NCBI GenBank assembly: GCA_907163345.1
Contig: CAJQUN010000176.1
Location: forward strand, 248,001 to 312,000
Source: Haberlea rhodopensis
Lineage: Eukaryota; Streptophyta; Magnoliopsida; Lamiales; Gesneriaceae
Direction of reading: 5' to 3'
Length of the DNA stretch: 64,000 bases
Translations under genes and position numbers: made by a program
The notes under the pieces: model-generated
Told to the model about the DNA's origin: nothing
Database searches by the model: none
The model's input: only the letters and a program-made list of their open reading frames with translations
Shown: in pieces, positions 1-11,973 of the stretch
How the letters are laid out: each line of letters starts with the position of its first letter
Numbering within the stretch: the stretch's first letter is position 1

Positions 1-1
1 C

Positions 2-529
2 GAACGGCTTAAGAAGACAGAGCGAATGATTCAAAATAATCAAGAATGGCCAGATTATGTGTTCGAAAGATATGGTCGTGCTGACTATCATTCCATCCAT
101 CATGATGTCCAGATGTTCGATCGTAGACGTCTAACCGCTTCTGTTATCACAAGAGTACAAGCAGGACGTGGGGGTAATACGCATGTTGTCTATTTAAAAT
201 CCGGGGAATGCTCTTGTGGAAAATGGAAAGAGTTCGGAATACCTTGCTCGCATGTGATCCAAGTGTGTCGAAAGTATGGCTTAAACGCTAAAACTTTTGT
301 GAAGCCATATTACAATATGAATGAATATTGGAGCACATATCAAGGAGAATTCGAACCAATGTGGGGGGAGGAGCATTGGGACACCCCATGTTTTGAGTTG
401 TACCACAACTCCACTCTGCGAAAAAACAGAAGAGTAGGTCGAGATCAAACAACGCGCATTCAGAATGAGATGGACTGGCCAGAAGCCCGTGCAAGACGAC
501 AAAGTGCTTCAACTTCTCGAAAGCAATAA
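2..529 (+). CDS. MULE (MuDR-type) transposase, C-terminal part, cut by window edge
   Basis: The frame is open from base 2 to a TAA at 527-529, so this is the 3' end of a longer gene. It carries a SWIM zinc finger, CSCGKWKEFGIPCSH (C-x-C then C-x-H), the usual C-terminal domain of MULE/FAR1-type transposases, followed by a basic serine-rich tail. The DDE catalytic domain would lie before base 1. The gene ends 208 bp from the end of a convergent PMD gene, so the two look like the paired genes of one Mutator-like element. Activity cannot be judged from this fragment. Confidence 0.85.
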   Translation, partial: ERLKKTERMIQNNQEWPDYVFERYGRADYHSIHHDVQMFDRRRLTASVITRVQAGRGGNTHVVYLKSGECSCGKWKEFGIPCSHVIQVCRKYGLNAKTFVKPYYNMNEYWSTYQGEFEPMWGEEHWDTPCFELYHNSTLRKNRRVGRDQTTRIQNEMDWPEARARRQSASTSRKQ

Positions 530-736
530 ATTTTTGAACGTGTAATTGATTGTATGTTTATTGTGTAAATGATTTTACGTTATTGTGACATTATTGTATG
601 TTTACGTTACATTATTGTGACATTATTGTACGTTTAATTACGAAATTATTGTATGTCGATTGTATGCTCAAAGAACAAACATTTTCTCAAATTTAATCTA
701 TAAGAATCCGTTATTATTTACAACATAATGATGACT

Positions 737-3520
737 TCACCGACGACGATGAGGAGCTAGATTTCCTCCAGTACCACAAGGAGGAGGATTTGTCTGTCTT
801 CTAACTCTTCGTTGTTGAACGACTTCTTCGCCCCTTTCCCTTGCCACAGGTGTGTTGGCAGGCTGCTGAATTGGCGTCAATTGAGGGAATAGAACTGGCG
901 AGACATCGAAAGGTGAAGTCCTAGCTGCATATGTCGCAAACCCAAGACTGACATTTGTACCCATGCTGCTGAACTGGGGTTGAGTGGACATGGGGGGATA
1001 TGGCGTGAAGGGAGATAAATCATATGATTGTACAGGAACAGGAATATAATAGTCTGTACACATATCTGGCTCTGTCCACGTAGATGGACCTGCAATATCT
1101 GTCTGCATATGTGCAGATGGACCTGCAATATCTGTCCACGTAGATGGACCTGCAATATCTGTCTGCATATGTGTAGATGGAGTGCCTGCATGGAACTGAC
1201 GTGTATCAACAGGCTGGACTTCATTGTATGGAAGGAAGTTTCTGTCTCGTCGTTCACGAGCCACTCACACCACATTGTCGAACATAGTCCTGTGTTGCCT
1301 CATCGACTCTGTCGTAATAGGCACTCCATCAGCCAGATGTCGGTCATAGCTTGTAGTTAACTGTTCCATCTGCTCAATCTGCAAAGTACAAAAGTCCATA
1401 TAAAATTTATACATAGAAACACAAATATAAAAATAAAATTTCACGTAATTAACGTACCACATGCTGCCATGCCGGGCCATCACCATGTTGATATCCTGTC
1501 TGTACAAAGTATTCTTGACACCCAATGTATCTACGTGTGACTTGTTCATACCACTCACTGCATCCGCCAACAACGTAGTAACCACCGTCAGTAAATCGTG
1601 GTCTGTCTACACGTAGATCATTTGCCCTCTCCCAGCAAAGTATGTGTGCTCTATGTCTAGTGCTCCAGTTTTTGTTGACATTTCCCCTTCGACCAACATT
1701 ATGCAATGCCTCATCCCCCGATGGTGGATCTTCTGGGATATCTTGTAGCATCCCAAATTGTCGCAGTACTCGACCAGACCATTGCATTTCAACTATGTCG
1801 AAGAAAATCAACGGTCCCTTGTATGTCCCCAACTCAGTGATTCCTTCAGTGTACTCATCAGGGTACAGCTGCCAATTAAACTGCAAAACAACATTGCTTT
1901 ACATACTATGAAAAGAGTGTATTTTTGTACAAACTAATTTAACAGCATGTTTACTTGAGTTACTGGCTGGTCATCGAGGATGTCCCTTATGATGCGTATG
2001 GAATGACTCCCAGTTTCTGTAAAGATTAAATGACATGACCACCTGTATATATTCAAATAAATGATTAAATGCATTAACACATAAAATCAATTATAAAACA
2101 ATGCATATTCGTATTACCTTACACCATATGGAGCAGAAGGTAACACATTGTCTAAACCGACCATTATTGGCCCAATATTAGATCTATCGCTACCCAATTG
2201 CGGAGTCAAACTTGGGATTCGTGACCATACCCAAATCTCATTTATTGTAGTGACATCAATAACACAAGATAGATTGACCAGAAACATATTTTAATTATTA
2301 AAAAAAACAAACATATTATTTACCTGTAAGAGTTGCAATGCACCACCTATAACTTTTTTCCCTTTCTCTGATGACGTGCACAACTCACGATATAAGTATG
2401 CCAACACAGCACTGCCCCAACTATATGTACTGGCAGAGTCGATATCCTCCAACTTTTGTAAATATAATAACCTAACAAAATTGCCTGAGGAATCAGGGCA
2501 CATAATCCCCCCTAACATCAATAACACACAAACCCTTGTAAACTTAGCAACATCATCTGGCGTACTATGTACCCCCAAGGGATTTTGCACCAAATGATTT
2601 TTCAAAACAACTAACCTCAACCTCGCACCTTTAAAATCCTTTATATCTGGTATGAATCCTAAATATATACGGCAATATTCTTGCCATTCAGGTAGAGTCC
2701 TATCATAATCTATTCCAGACACTACGATGACATCTACTGGCAACACCCATATTACTGCAATGTCTTGCAATGTGATGGACGCTTCTCCTGATCTAAGATG
2801 AAACGCGTGTGTTTCACGGCGCCATCTCTCAACTAAATCCGTGATCAGGTGCATGTCAAGTTCAATCTTACCACACCTATAGATACCATAAAATCCAATA
2901 ACGTGCAACAAATTAACAACACGTATATCTAATGGACACATATCCCAAAAACGGGTTTCTCACACGAAGTATACTATCCATATCACCTGCCCATACATCC
3001 TCAGATCGATGTGAAGACTGCAACGACAAAAGATGTGTGTCAACCGGGCCTGGTTGTCTCATTTCATCCATCCTGAAATATAATACAAAAATTAACAACA
3101 TTAATCTCAACATTACAAAAACTACTCGTCCGCCGCCCACACCACCTGCCGCCGGCGCCGCCGGCCACCGCCGCCGGCCGCCGCCGCCCTCCGAAGTCAA
3201 CTTAAATTTTAATCTTTCACATCACAAAAATATACTCCAACAAATAATATACTCCCACTAAATATTTCAAAATCATAATTTATCTACAATACACAAATAA
3301 CAAAAATAAAAAAGCTTACCTTAAATATTTTGGAAAGAAATGACTTGATTTTTGCAAGATGTTCGATTTTCGTAGCTTGTTCACGGAAGAAAGAAAATGA
3401 GAATGAGATATGCGGACGGAAGAAAGAAAATGAGAGCGGCGGACGAAATAAAACGAGATTCAGAATGAGATTGCGAGTGCGGCGGCTAGGGTTAATATTA
3501 CACTGAGATGGCGACATCAA
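737..3520 (-). pseudogene. Plant mobile domain (PMD, MAIN-like) gene with frameshift and in-frame stop
   Basis: I read exons (minus strand) at 3520-3320 (probably 5' UTR), 3072-2324, 2236-2118, 2042-1955, 1880-1458 and 1378-737. The coding start is the ATG at 3071. The protein begins MDEMRQPGPVDTHLL and carries the PMD (aminotransferase-like) core with GFYGIYRCGKIELD and IWVWSRIPSLTP, ending in a proline/glutamine-rich tail. This family includes Arabidopsis MAIN/MAIL1 and is often carried by transposons. Two lesions: a one-base frameshift near 2946-2955 separates the N-terminal frame from the core, and an in-frame TGA at 1267-1265 interrupts the last exon, which stays open afterwards to 737. 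It is convergent with the MULE transposase at 2-529, so it is probably transposon cargo rather than a host gene. Exon edges are inferred. Confidence 0.75.
1076..1180. repeat. Short tandem repeat in the PMD gene tail
   Basis: Alternating blocks, TCTGTCCACGTAGATGG and TCTGTCTGCATATGTG, each joined to a GACCTGCAATA spacer, repeat about four times. On the minus strand they encode repeats of TDIAGPSTW and THMQTDIAGPS within the low-complexity tail of the PMD protein. The array keeps the reading frame. Confidence 0.75.
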
Positions 3521-3640
3521 TAAATTAAATTGATATCGCCAACTCAGATGGCGACACCAAAAAAAATAATATTTTTTATTAAAGTCGCCATGTCAGATGG
3601 CGACTTCAAATGAAGTCGCCATCTGACATGGCGACTTAGG
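3508..3640. repeat. Subterminal GATGGCGAC repeats and 56-bp perfect palindrome
   Basis: The 9-mer GATGGCGAC or its complement recurs through this stretch. At 3582-3637 two 27-bp arms (3582-3608 and 3611-3637) are exact reverse complements separated by AA. It lies just past the 5' end of the PMD gene and about 300 bp before the PITH start codon, so it may be the subterminal region of the MULE. I found no matching left end because the element starts outside the window. Confidence 0.8.
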
Positions 3641-3939
3641 TTACTTTAATAATTAAAAAAAACGATTATTTTGTTAAATAAATTTTGAAAAACGAATATT
3701 TGATTAAAAAACCCTTACATTTGTCTCATGTTTAATCAAATACATCAAACTCATTATTATTTCATATCTAATTAATCATACGTATCAAACATAAAATAAC
3801 ATTGTTATCCGTTACTTATCCTACACGAACTACCGTGGATTTGGAAAGCATAGAGATTTGCAAATCCCCAAATTACTCAAGTTAAATCTCTTGCCCTAAC
3901 ACAGTTACGCACATTCAATTGACCGATCACACTCAAAAA

Positions 3940-6409
3940 ATGGCATGCTTGCACGATCACAGCTGCGAGGAGCACGATTGCTCCTCCGATTGGTCTCTTT
4001 ACAAACATGTCGATCTATCTAAGGTTCGAAGCTTCTCCTTCCATCTGTATTTAGGTGTTTGCTCTTGTTTATACTGTATATATGTTAATGTTTGTTCCCT
4101 TTTATTGATTTCTTTTGTTTGAGATTCTATTGTTCGTTGCCACACCCTACTGCGTCTAAAAGTTTATGTTTCTGTGCTAAAACTCCAATGATCAATCATA
4201 TTTAGTATGTCGTTGTCATTTTCAGCGTTCAAATCGAATCAGGAATTTAGTAACTAAAAAATTTTCTAAATGTGAAGAACTATCACTTGGCCTTGTTCTA
4301 GTTCAAATACAAGGTGGAGTGTGGTGTGATAAAGCCAATGATGTCTAGTTTTAATACAAGGTGAGAATGTTGAGAGGGTTGTGCGCACTCCAATGTTGAG
4401 GACATTTATGGTGTCTGTGTATCATAGGTGCTTCTTTTTGTCTCTGGATTTCACTTCTTATGAAATTGAACTGTTTATACCGCTCTTGAATAACTATTCT
4501 GGGCTAATACATGTATGTAATATAATAAAAGATATCTTGAGGACTTTTATAGTGTTCTTATATTGGATTTTTCTCAATAAGCTGCGTGAATAATATGTCA
4601 CCCCTATAAGCGTGCAATGAATGAAAACTTTTGCTACCCCCAAGGTATCTGCATTGAATGAAGCTGTTTCTGGAAGTGTCAAGTCAGTATTCAAAGCTTG
4701 GGAGCAGCGCCTTAATTCTTCGGAGGTATTCAGTATGTGGCTACATCAAATTGTGATGATCTCTGTTTTTCCTTTCTAATGTGTATCAATAGCATTGAAG
4801 ATTATATTTCGTATCTACAAAAATGCATAAACTCGGACATCTTCTCTTGTACAGTTTCATTTCTCTCCGTTAGAGTACTAGTTTGTGGTTCTTGAGTAGG
4901 ATTTACCATGTTTTAGTCAATATGGATGATCCATCCCCTCTTTTTGCCTGACACACAGTAGCAGTGTTCGAATGTTTTGCACATTTGGTATAATGATCAG
5001 ATGTGCAACAAAAAGGCACCATGAAGGCATATATTTCAAAATTACTTGCCATCCTTATGCATTTTATCACTCTAATAAAGCTAATTCATCAATCATGTTT
5101 ACTCCGACTTAAACCATGACAGGGTCACCTGGAAAGCAATGAAGGCGATCCGGAGTTGATAGTATTTATTCCGTAAGTACCGTTATGTGTTATCCTAAAT
5201 AAGACATTGATAATATATTTACTTGTTTTGTAACTGTTCTACTAGTTGCACTTGCCATGTTAGTTTTGCTGAAATGTTTTATTTATCTTTTATGTATTTG
5301 CTAATTGTCCTGTGTAGATTTACATCAGATGTTAAGATCAAGAGCATTTCCATTGTTGGTGGTGCTGATGGGACTAGCCCTGCAAAAATGAGAGCGTGAG
5401 TCCGTGCAACCAGCACGCCTTTTGTATTAATAACTGATTTGGCGGTTAAGCCAACAGGTTTTCAATATGATGTGCCACAGTACTAGAGACTCTTGGGGTT
5501 TTAGCATCCCTACTTATTTTTTAAGACTTAACCATAATGTTGCGAACCCAACTTTTTTAACACCTTAATGTTCCTTTAAATGCAGATTTATCAACCGGGA
5601 TGGCATTGATTTTTCAGATGCTCAAAACATGCAATCTGTGCAGGTGTGCTTTCTTTTTGTGTTTTGGATGGAATGCATTCCTAGTATTTTGCTCGGATGA
5701 CTTATTTGATCACCTTAGGAGTGGGACTTGGCGGAAAACTTGCAAGGAGTTTTAGAATATCAAACAAGGTAAAGTTTACTTCTTCGCTTCTGATGGGCAG
5801 TTCATTAATCTTTTTTTATGAATTAGTTAAAATCCCGCTTTTTTTGCAAATATAATCCTAAAGTACAATTAGGGGGGTTTGTCATCAATATTTGAGCTTT
5901 CTCCATTATATTGATGCATCAATCAGATATTCAAGATTTCAAAGCGTAGGAAACATCACTCTACATTTCCCAGATAATTTTGGTGGTGATACAACTCAAA
6001 TACATTACATTGGGTTGAAAGGAGAAGCAACTCAGGTACTTTTGCATGCAAAAAATTCTTTACGTATCACATCCATTTCTATTACATGATATGAATCCCA
6101 TTTTTGCCTAGCTGAAAAGAGATGTGGTTGCAACAATCGTCTATGAACTCATGCCTAATCCTTCGGATCACAAGTGAGTTTTCATGGAATTTCGTTGTGA
6201 TTTTTTGTTTGTTGTCTAGGATGGATTTAGGATTTCAAGATGGGATGCTGTGTGTATTTGAAGGAAAATATAGAACTTGAGAATTTCCTTGCGAGAGAGA
6301 TGACTACCTCACATCGCCCAATTTGTGACTTGTAACATTAACATCTTTTGGTGGATGTTTCTGCAGAACTAAGGGAGAGACAGGTGGTGGGCTTTCACAT
6401 GTGGAATGA
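3940..6409 (+). CDS. PITH domain-containing protein (intact, nine exons)
   Basis: Exons: 3940-4023, 4645-4725, 5123-5172, 5318-5395, 5586-5643, 5719-5768, 5927-6035, 6112-6173, 6367-6409. They sum to 615 nt (204 residues) with consistent phases and GT-AG borders. The protein starts MACLHDHSCEEHDCSSDW and contains SISIVGGADGTSP, QEWDLAENLQGVLEYQT and NITLHFPDNFGGDTTQIHYIGLKGE, the PITH (DUF1000) fold. It resembles Arabidopsis At3g04780 and the C-terminal domain of thioredoxin-like 1, which binds the 26S proteasome; there is no thioredoxin domain here. No signal peptide or membrane segment is seen, so a soluble cytosolic or nuclear protein is expected. It ends DHKTKGETGGGLSHVE. The gene looks undamaged although a MULE ends within 300 bp upstream. 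Confidence 0.93.
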
Positions 6410-7545
6410 GACAAGTCCACAACTTACCTGGAGAGAGTTCCTCAATACTGCAATGACTTCTATAGATGTAATACTAAACCTGATTATGAGAAGTTCTTTT
6501 TGCTTTTTTTCTAAAGTATCCCAGGTATGAGATTTGGGAATGATGTTTAAATAAACTCCTCTTTATCAACATTTGTTGGTTCCCAAGAATTTGGTTTTCC
6601 GGACGGATTGAGTTTTGTAAATTGAGATGGATATGTGGGGAGGGAGCGGACATAGGAATTTTGATGGTGCCAAAAAAATGTTAAAATAAAAAATAGAGGG
6701 CAAAAAAAAAATTAGGGGGTTAAAATATAATCATGGGGTAAAATGTAATTTCTTAGGGAAAAGTTCACGTTTTTTTCTGGGAAAAATGTAATAATTTGTT
6801 TTAAAAAATAATAATTTAGGTAATTATTATTATTATTATTTTTTTTTGCAGGGGCACTTGCTTTAGTGTAAGTCTGCCCCTTCTTATAGGTCAAACTGGT
6901 CAAACTTTAATTAGGATTAAAGGTTTAGCCTGTGTTGTAATTTGCGTCTATAAAAATTTGAGGTGGGAGTTGTTATTTTGTATTTAAAACGTAATTTCTT
7001 CAAAAAAGATTTATTACTTAATTCTTCAAAAAAGATATATTACTTAAATATGTTTTTTTGTCAATGGCAAATGGGGCAAATGAATTGATATTTGAGATGA
7101 GAGACCACCAAATCAACATGGAGCCTAAGAAATCTCGTCCAATTTCATCCAATAAATGATTTTAGGGTTTTTTTGCACCCAACTAAATTGTATTAAAAAA
7201 TAATTTTAATAATAATAAAATATAACATATACACGCAACATATACTATTCACGCTAGCTACATATAAAACAGGCTTAATTTAAAAAAATATTGCAGATTT
7301 TAATAAAAAAATTTAAAAATAATGTTAGTTTTTTTTTAGCAAAGTACCGTAAAATACATAGGTGTAAAAACGAATACTACCTATGCGTTTTTCTTTTTTC
7401 TTTTTTTAAAATATTTTTTAATAAAACAAATCTGACACACACAAGACGCATACATGAGGCATACCATGTATGCGTTTTTTGTTTGTGTGTGAAAATGTCT
7501 GATATGATGTGTGTGAGAGAGGTTTATGGTGTGTATGTGTGAAAG
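6410..7545. other. AT-rich intergenic stretch with one MITE-like insertion
   Basis: No coding signal. At about 6638-6885 an AT-rich block is bounded by related ends (GGGAGCGGACATAGG on the left; the complement of GGGGCAGACTTA on the right), resembling a degraded non-autonomous DNA element. At 7437-7494 a small hairpin pairs ACGCATACATG with CATGTATGCGT. The rest is poly-A/T rich sequence. Confidence 0.45.
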
Positions 7546-7637
7546 AGTTGTGTGTGAGAGAGTTGTATGAGATAGGGCTGCTTACCGGTTGGTGTGTGAG
7601 AGAAATTGGTATGTGAAATCAGGGTGTTCATGGGCCG

Positions 7638-7850
7638 GATCGGACCGGATCCGACCGGTCCCGGACTCATTTCGAGTGGAACCGGACCAATCCGGTTCAG
7701 GACCAATCCGGTTCTGAACCGGATTAGTCCGGTTCCGGTTCCATGGCAAATGCCATGGAACCGATCCGGTTCGGAAACCCGGATCCGATTTATCGGATTG
7801 GACCGGGTTAAACCAGTTCCAACCGGAACCGGTTTGGCCAACCCGTTTTT
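7638..7850. repeat. Left subterminal GGAACCGG-type repeat zone of the hAT element
   Basis: Dense overlapping copies of CCGGTTC/GAACCGG and CCGGATC in both orientations, about 50% GC in otherwise AT-rich DNA. The matching zone at the other end is about 10350-10506. In the hAT family, subterminal repeats of this kind are transposase binding sites; that role is inferred here. Confidence 0.8.
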
Positions 7851-7948
7851 TTTTTTTTCCAACTCAAATCGTAAAGGAAATATATCATTTATTGAATATG
7901 GAAAACAACATAAAAGATACATCATTTGAAATTCATAACAGAAATACA

Positions 7949-10090
7949 TTACTCATCATAATTTATAAGTATAGTCTTGGCCAATTCTTCTTCTTCTTCG
8001 GAACTTTCATTGCAGAACTCGTCGATTCCTCCTTCTCTCTTATTTCTTCTCTCAGCATCGAACCAATCTCTTAGCAGCGTAAGCATGCACAATGATTCTG
8101 CTTGTAGAGAAACTCTAAAGTCTCCAATGAGCCGAGCACAAGTTGAAAATGCTGACTCTGATGCAACACTGGATGTTTGGACTGCAAATACATCTCTAGC
8201 CATTTTGGCTAAGACTGGATATTGTCTTGCATTTGCTTTCCACCACTCTAGTACATCAAAATTTTCATCTGTAATGAACATTTGACCCAGGAAGAACTGC
8301 AACTCATTTGAAGAGGTAGATGACACTCCGCTTCCTCTCTGCTTCTTTCTTCCAAGGCTCCGCAACAGATTAATCACTCCGCTTCGTGACTGACTAGCAT
8401 CTTCTTCTTCTCCTCCTACTACACGCGCCGATGAGCTCTGTCCCTGTTCACTATGGTACAATCCAAACATATTTTGGAGAGAATGCATGATTGACGTCTT
8501 TTGATCGTCAACATCCTTATCCAAAAACGTACTGTAATATTCAAAGAAAGTATCGAAAGATCCTACACCCTGACTTGGGTCTAACAATGTAGATATACAG
8601 TGCACGTGTGGAATTTGTTCCCAATATTTTTTAAACTTCTCCTCCATACGATAAACGAACGACGTCAACTCAATATCATCTCTAAATTCAATAAATTTGC
8701 AAAACATGTTAAATACAAGTGGTAGAAAATAATGAGAAGTAGGATTACAAACACCGGAGAAACGATCTGTTGCATCTTTAAAGGTTGATAACAAAGCAGT
8801 TAAATTTTTAACAAAAAACCAATCCTTATCAGACAATAAATAACTTTCAGGCATTTGATAAGAGTTATAAAAAGAAGTTAAAGCATCTTGATAAGGTAAC
8901 ATCGATTCTAACATTTTGTGCAAAGAATTCCATCGACTTACAATGGGCGGTGGAAAAAGAGTAAACCGAAGGTTCTGACTTGCACATGTATGTTTCCAAT
9001 CACGCTTAATGCGTGATTGTCGTATCCATTGACAACAATTTTTAAGTTTGTCTATGCTACTACATTCAGCATCTTCATAACCATCTTTTACCGCTAAATT
9101 AATTATATGGCATGCACATCTAACATGGAAAAAAACACCATTAAGCATTGGTCGTAAATATATTTTCAGTTCACGCATTGCCGCGTTATTATTTGAAGCG
9201 TTGTCAAGTGTAATCGAACAAATTTTATCTGCAATTCCATAAAATCTACAAACATTAACAATATATTTAGCAATTTGGGAACCAGTATGTGCAGATTTTA
9301 ATTCATCCAGTGACAAAATTCTTTTCTGCAAATACTAGTTATCATCAATCCAATGACCAGTAATAACAAGAAAAGAAAGTAGTGCGGTATTCGTCCAAAT
9401 ATCAGTAGTTAAACTTAATCTGCAATTAATAGAAGAAAGATGATCAACTAAAGTCTTACGGTAATCAAGAAACACATCGACAAAATTTCTTTTCAAAGTA
9501 TGCCTAGAAATATGTCTAAAACATGATTGGATACCAGAAGAAAATTCAACAAAGCCATCTTTTTCAGAAAACAAAAAAGGAAGTTCGCATCTTACAATAA
9601 AACGAACGAATAATCTTTTGTTCATTTCCGGTGTTAAGATAAAATTAGTGCCAGACTGAGGATTAATTTGAAGTTGGGTTGGTTCTCTACCTAATGGTTG
9701 TAAAGTAACATCATCAAAATTATGTTTTTTAACTAGATGTTTCTTAAAAGTTCCGGTACCGCCAGCGGAACCACCTGTTTTATAATTATATGTGGTTTTA
9801 CATATTTTACAAATAACAACAGATTCGTTCGTACCTGGTTTTGTCTCGACGTCAAAATGATCCCATACCTTGCTTCGTTTGGGACGGTTACTCGTGCGAC
9901 TCGAAGCGGCAGTAGTCGCGGATGACCCGCCAGGGGCCGGATTTTGGGGGGCCGCCGGTTTTGCAACGTGTTCCGCTTCTTCAACATCATAAGCATTATC
10001 AAACTCGGCAAAAATATCATAATTTTCTTGGAATAAATGTGGATTTGAGGAACCACCACGACCACCACGACCAGTAGAAGAAGATGACAT
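7949..10090 (-). pseudogene. hAT transposase (BED finger plus dimerisation domain), one in-frame stop
   Basis: ATG at 10090-10088 gives MSSSSTGRGGRGG. An open frame of 714 codons runs to 7949 with a single interruption, TAG at 9337-9335 between DDN and YLQKRIL, where relatives normally have tryptophan (TGG to TAG). The N-terminal part carries a BED zinc finger (KVWDHFDVE, CKIC, HLVKKH). The C-terminal part carries the hAT core and dimerisation motif (SSVASESAFSTCARL, LTLLRDWFDAE). The type is the RICESLEEPER/DAYSLEEPER-like BED-hAT of plants. The stop would truncate the protein before the catalytic centre is complete, so this copy is probably inactive unless there is readthrough or assembly error. 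Short in-frame starts upstream of 10090 lack ATG. Confidence 0.9.
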
Positions 10091-10243
10091 CGTATTAGTG
10101 GAAATATGGAAAAACGAGATAATTGTAATCAAGATTAGGATTGTAAGAGTAAGAGAGTTGGAGATGAAAAATTGAAGAGGAAAAATGAGGTATATATAGA
10201 AGCAAAATTTTTTTTTTAAAAAAAATTTTTTTTTTTTTAATTA

Positions 10244-10323
10244 AGCCGTTGCCCAACGACTATTTTAGCCGTTGGGCAACGGCAGTCCGTTGGCCAACGG
10301 CTACAATGCCATTGGCCAACGGT
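10244..10323. repeat. Cluster of CCGTTGGCCAACGG palindromes upstream of the hAT transposase
   Basis: Four palindromic variants occur in 80 bp: CCGTTGCCCAACG, GCCGTTGGGCAACGGC, CCGTTGGCCAACGG and CATTGGCCAACGG. They sit between the transposase start and the right subterminal repeats, roughly 150 bp upstream of the ATG, so they may be protein-binding or promoter sites of the element. Confidence 0.75.
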
Positions 10324-11973
10324 ACCCCCCTTTTTTTAAAAAAAATTTTCACCGGTTCCGGTTCCTGTCCGGAACCGGAACCGGTGGAACCGGAACCGCC
10401 GGATTGGCGGTTCTGGATCTGTGGACCGATCCGATCCGGGTAAAACCCGGATCGGATTCCGATTTATAACCGAATCAACCGGTTCCGGTTCCGATTCCGG
10501 TTGATTCGGCCCAATAAACACCCTGATGTGAAATAGATGTTTAATTTTAATTAATTAGGATGTTGTTTGTACTAAAATATTTACTTTTTTTAGGTCGATA
10601 AAAGTTGAACCAAAACATTACGAATTTATACTATATTATTTTCACTACTTTTCTTTTAATTATGTTTAGCTTTTTTTTAAAAAAAATTATTAGGATATAT
10701 TTATGCAAATTAAAATTAAACATCTTCTTCACACAACAATTTTAATTAATTGGGATGTTGTTTGTGCTAAAATATTTAATTTTTAGGTTGATAAAGCTGA
10801 ATCATCACATTAAAAAGCTCATATTTTATATTTATATTTTTTAAATTTTTTTATTTGAATATGTTTATGCAATATAAAATATAATTACGACGTCAGCTAT
10901 CGATTCAATATTTTCAAAAATTATTTATTTTTTCAAAAACTTTTTGGCAACTGATAAAATAAAATATTTATCATGTGAAAATATCTTATTTTAATAATTT
11001 AAAGAAAAAATATAAAAGTAAAAAATAATATTCTTAATATTTTGCAGTAATTATAAAGTGAACATCCCGAACTCGAAACTTAAATATTTATTTTCAAAAC
11101 ATTTGGTTGTCATTGAAATATTATAATGATAAATAATATTTGATATATAAATATGAAAAATAATCGAATATCCCGAGCTAAGACACATATCATTAAAATA
11201 CATGCATATCTTAATATTGATTTAATATCATTAACATATTTTATGATGTATGTAATAGTATTTTAATATATAAAATTATTGGTCTGCCTTCTCTTCTTAA
11301 ATTTCTGGAACAATTTATTTCTATTACTGACGTCGTAATCTGAGTCACATGATGTTGGTGTGCGGGCGGTTGCGGATGCTCTAGTACGTCAATTTTCAAA
11401 AAAAAAAACGAGTACTAGTGCGCCTTCATACGCCTACTAAAAATTTGTATATTATATATATATTAAAAAACTTAATACGCGACTTATTACAACTTAGTCA
11501 TAAAGAGCCGCAAGCGTACTCAATGTGTCAGATCACGACCTGAGCGTGAGTGCGCGACTTAGTAAAATTTATTGCGTCGCACAAGCACTCAATGCGTCAT
11601 TTCGTGATCGGAGTGCCAGTGCACCAAGGAGATATGAGGATTATGTGACTTATATCATAATTAGATTTTATATTGCATAAAATTATCCTAATAAAAAATT
11701 TTTAAACAAAGGTAAACATAATTAAAAGAAAAGTAGTGAAAAATAATATAGTATAAACTCGTAATGTTGGTTCAGCTTTTATCGACCTAAAAAAATTAAA
11801 TATTTTAGTACAATAAATATCCTAACTAATTAAAATTAAACATCAATTTCACATCAATATCTCTCGCATGCACACACACACCTCTCTCACACACACACAC
11901 CCCATCCTCTCTCACACACCATCACACTCATCTCTCATACAACTCTCTCACACACAACTATTTCTAGTAGTAA

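Larger units (their letters stand above)
7620..10525 (-). mobile_element. hAT (Ac/Tam3) superfamily transposon with TIRs and target duplication
   Basis: The left end CAGGGTGTTCATGGGCCG (7620-7637) and the right end, whose complement reads CAGGGTGTTTATTGGGCCG (10507-10525), form near-perfect terminal inverted repeats. ATGTGAAAT is present immediately outside both ends (7611-7619 and 10526-10534); hAT target duplications are 8 bp, so one base is probably chance. Inside are a BED/hAT transposase gene and GC-rich subterminal zones. The insertion lies in one arm of a long-inverted-repeat element. Confidence 0.92.
7546..11961. mobile_element. Long terminal-inverted-repeat element, split by a hAT insertion
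   Basis: The left arm (about 7546-7619 continuing at 10535-10715) matches the reverse complement of the right arm (about 11660-11961). Both begin AGTTGTGTGTGAGAGAG at the outer edge and share GGTCGATAAAAG further in. Part of the left arm is repeated directly at about 10737-10890. The interior (about 10900-11650) has no coding potential. The arms are roughly 270-310 bp, a length typical of non-autonomous Mutator-type elements. I could not identify a target-site duplication, so the class is open. Confidence 0.6.

Noticed and set aside
5892..6089. Open frame starting MSFLHYIDASIRY
   Set aside because: It is exon 7 of the PITH gene read together with flanking intron sequence, not a separate gene.
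7977..8285. Plus-strand serine-rich open frame
   Set aside because: Antisense to the hAT transposase C-terminus.
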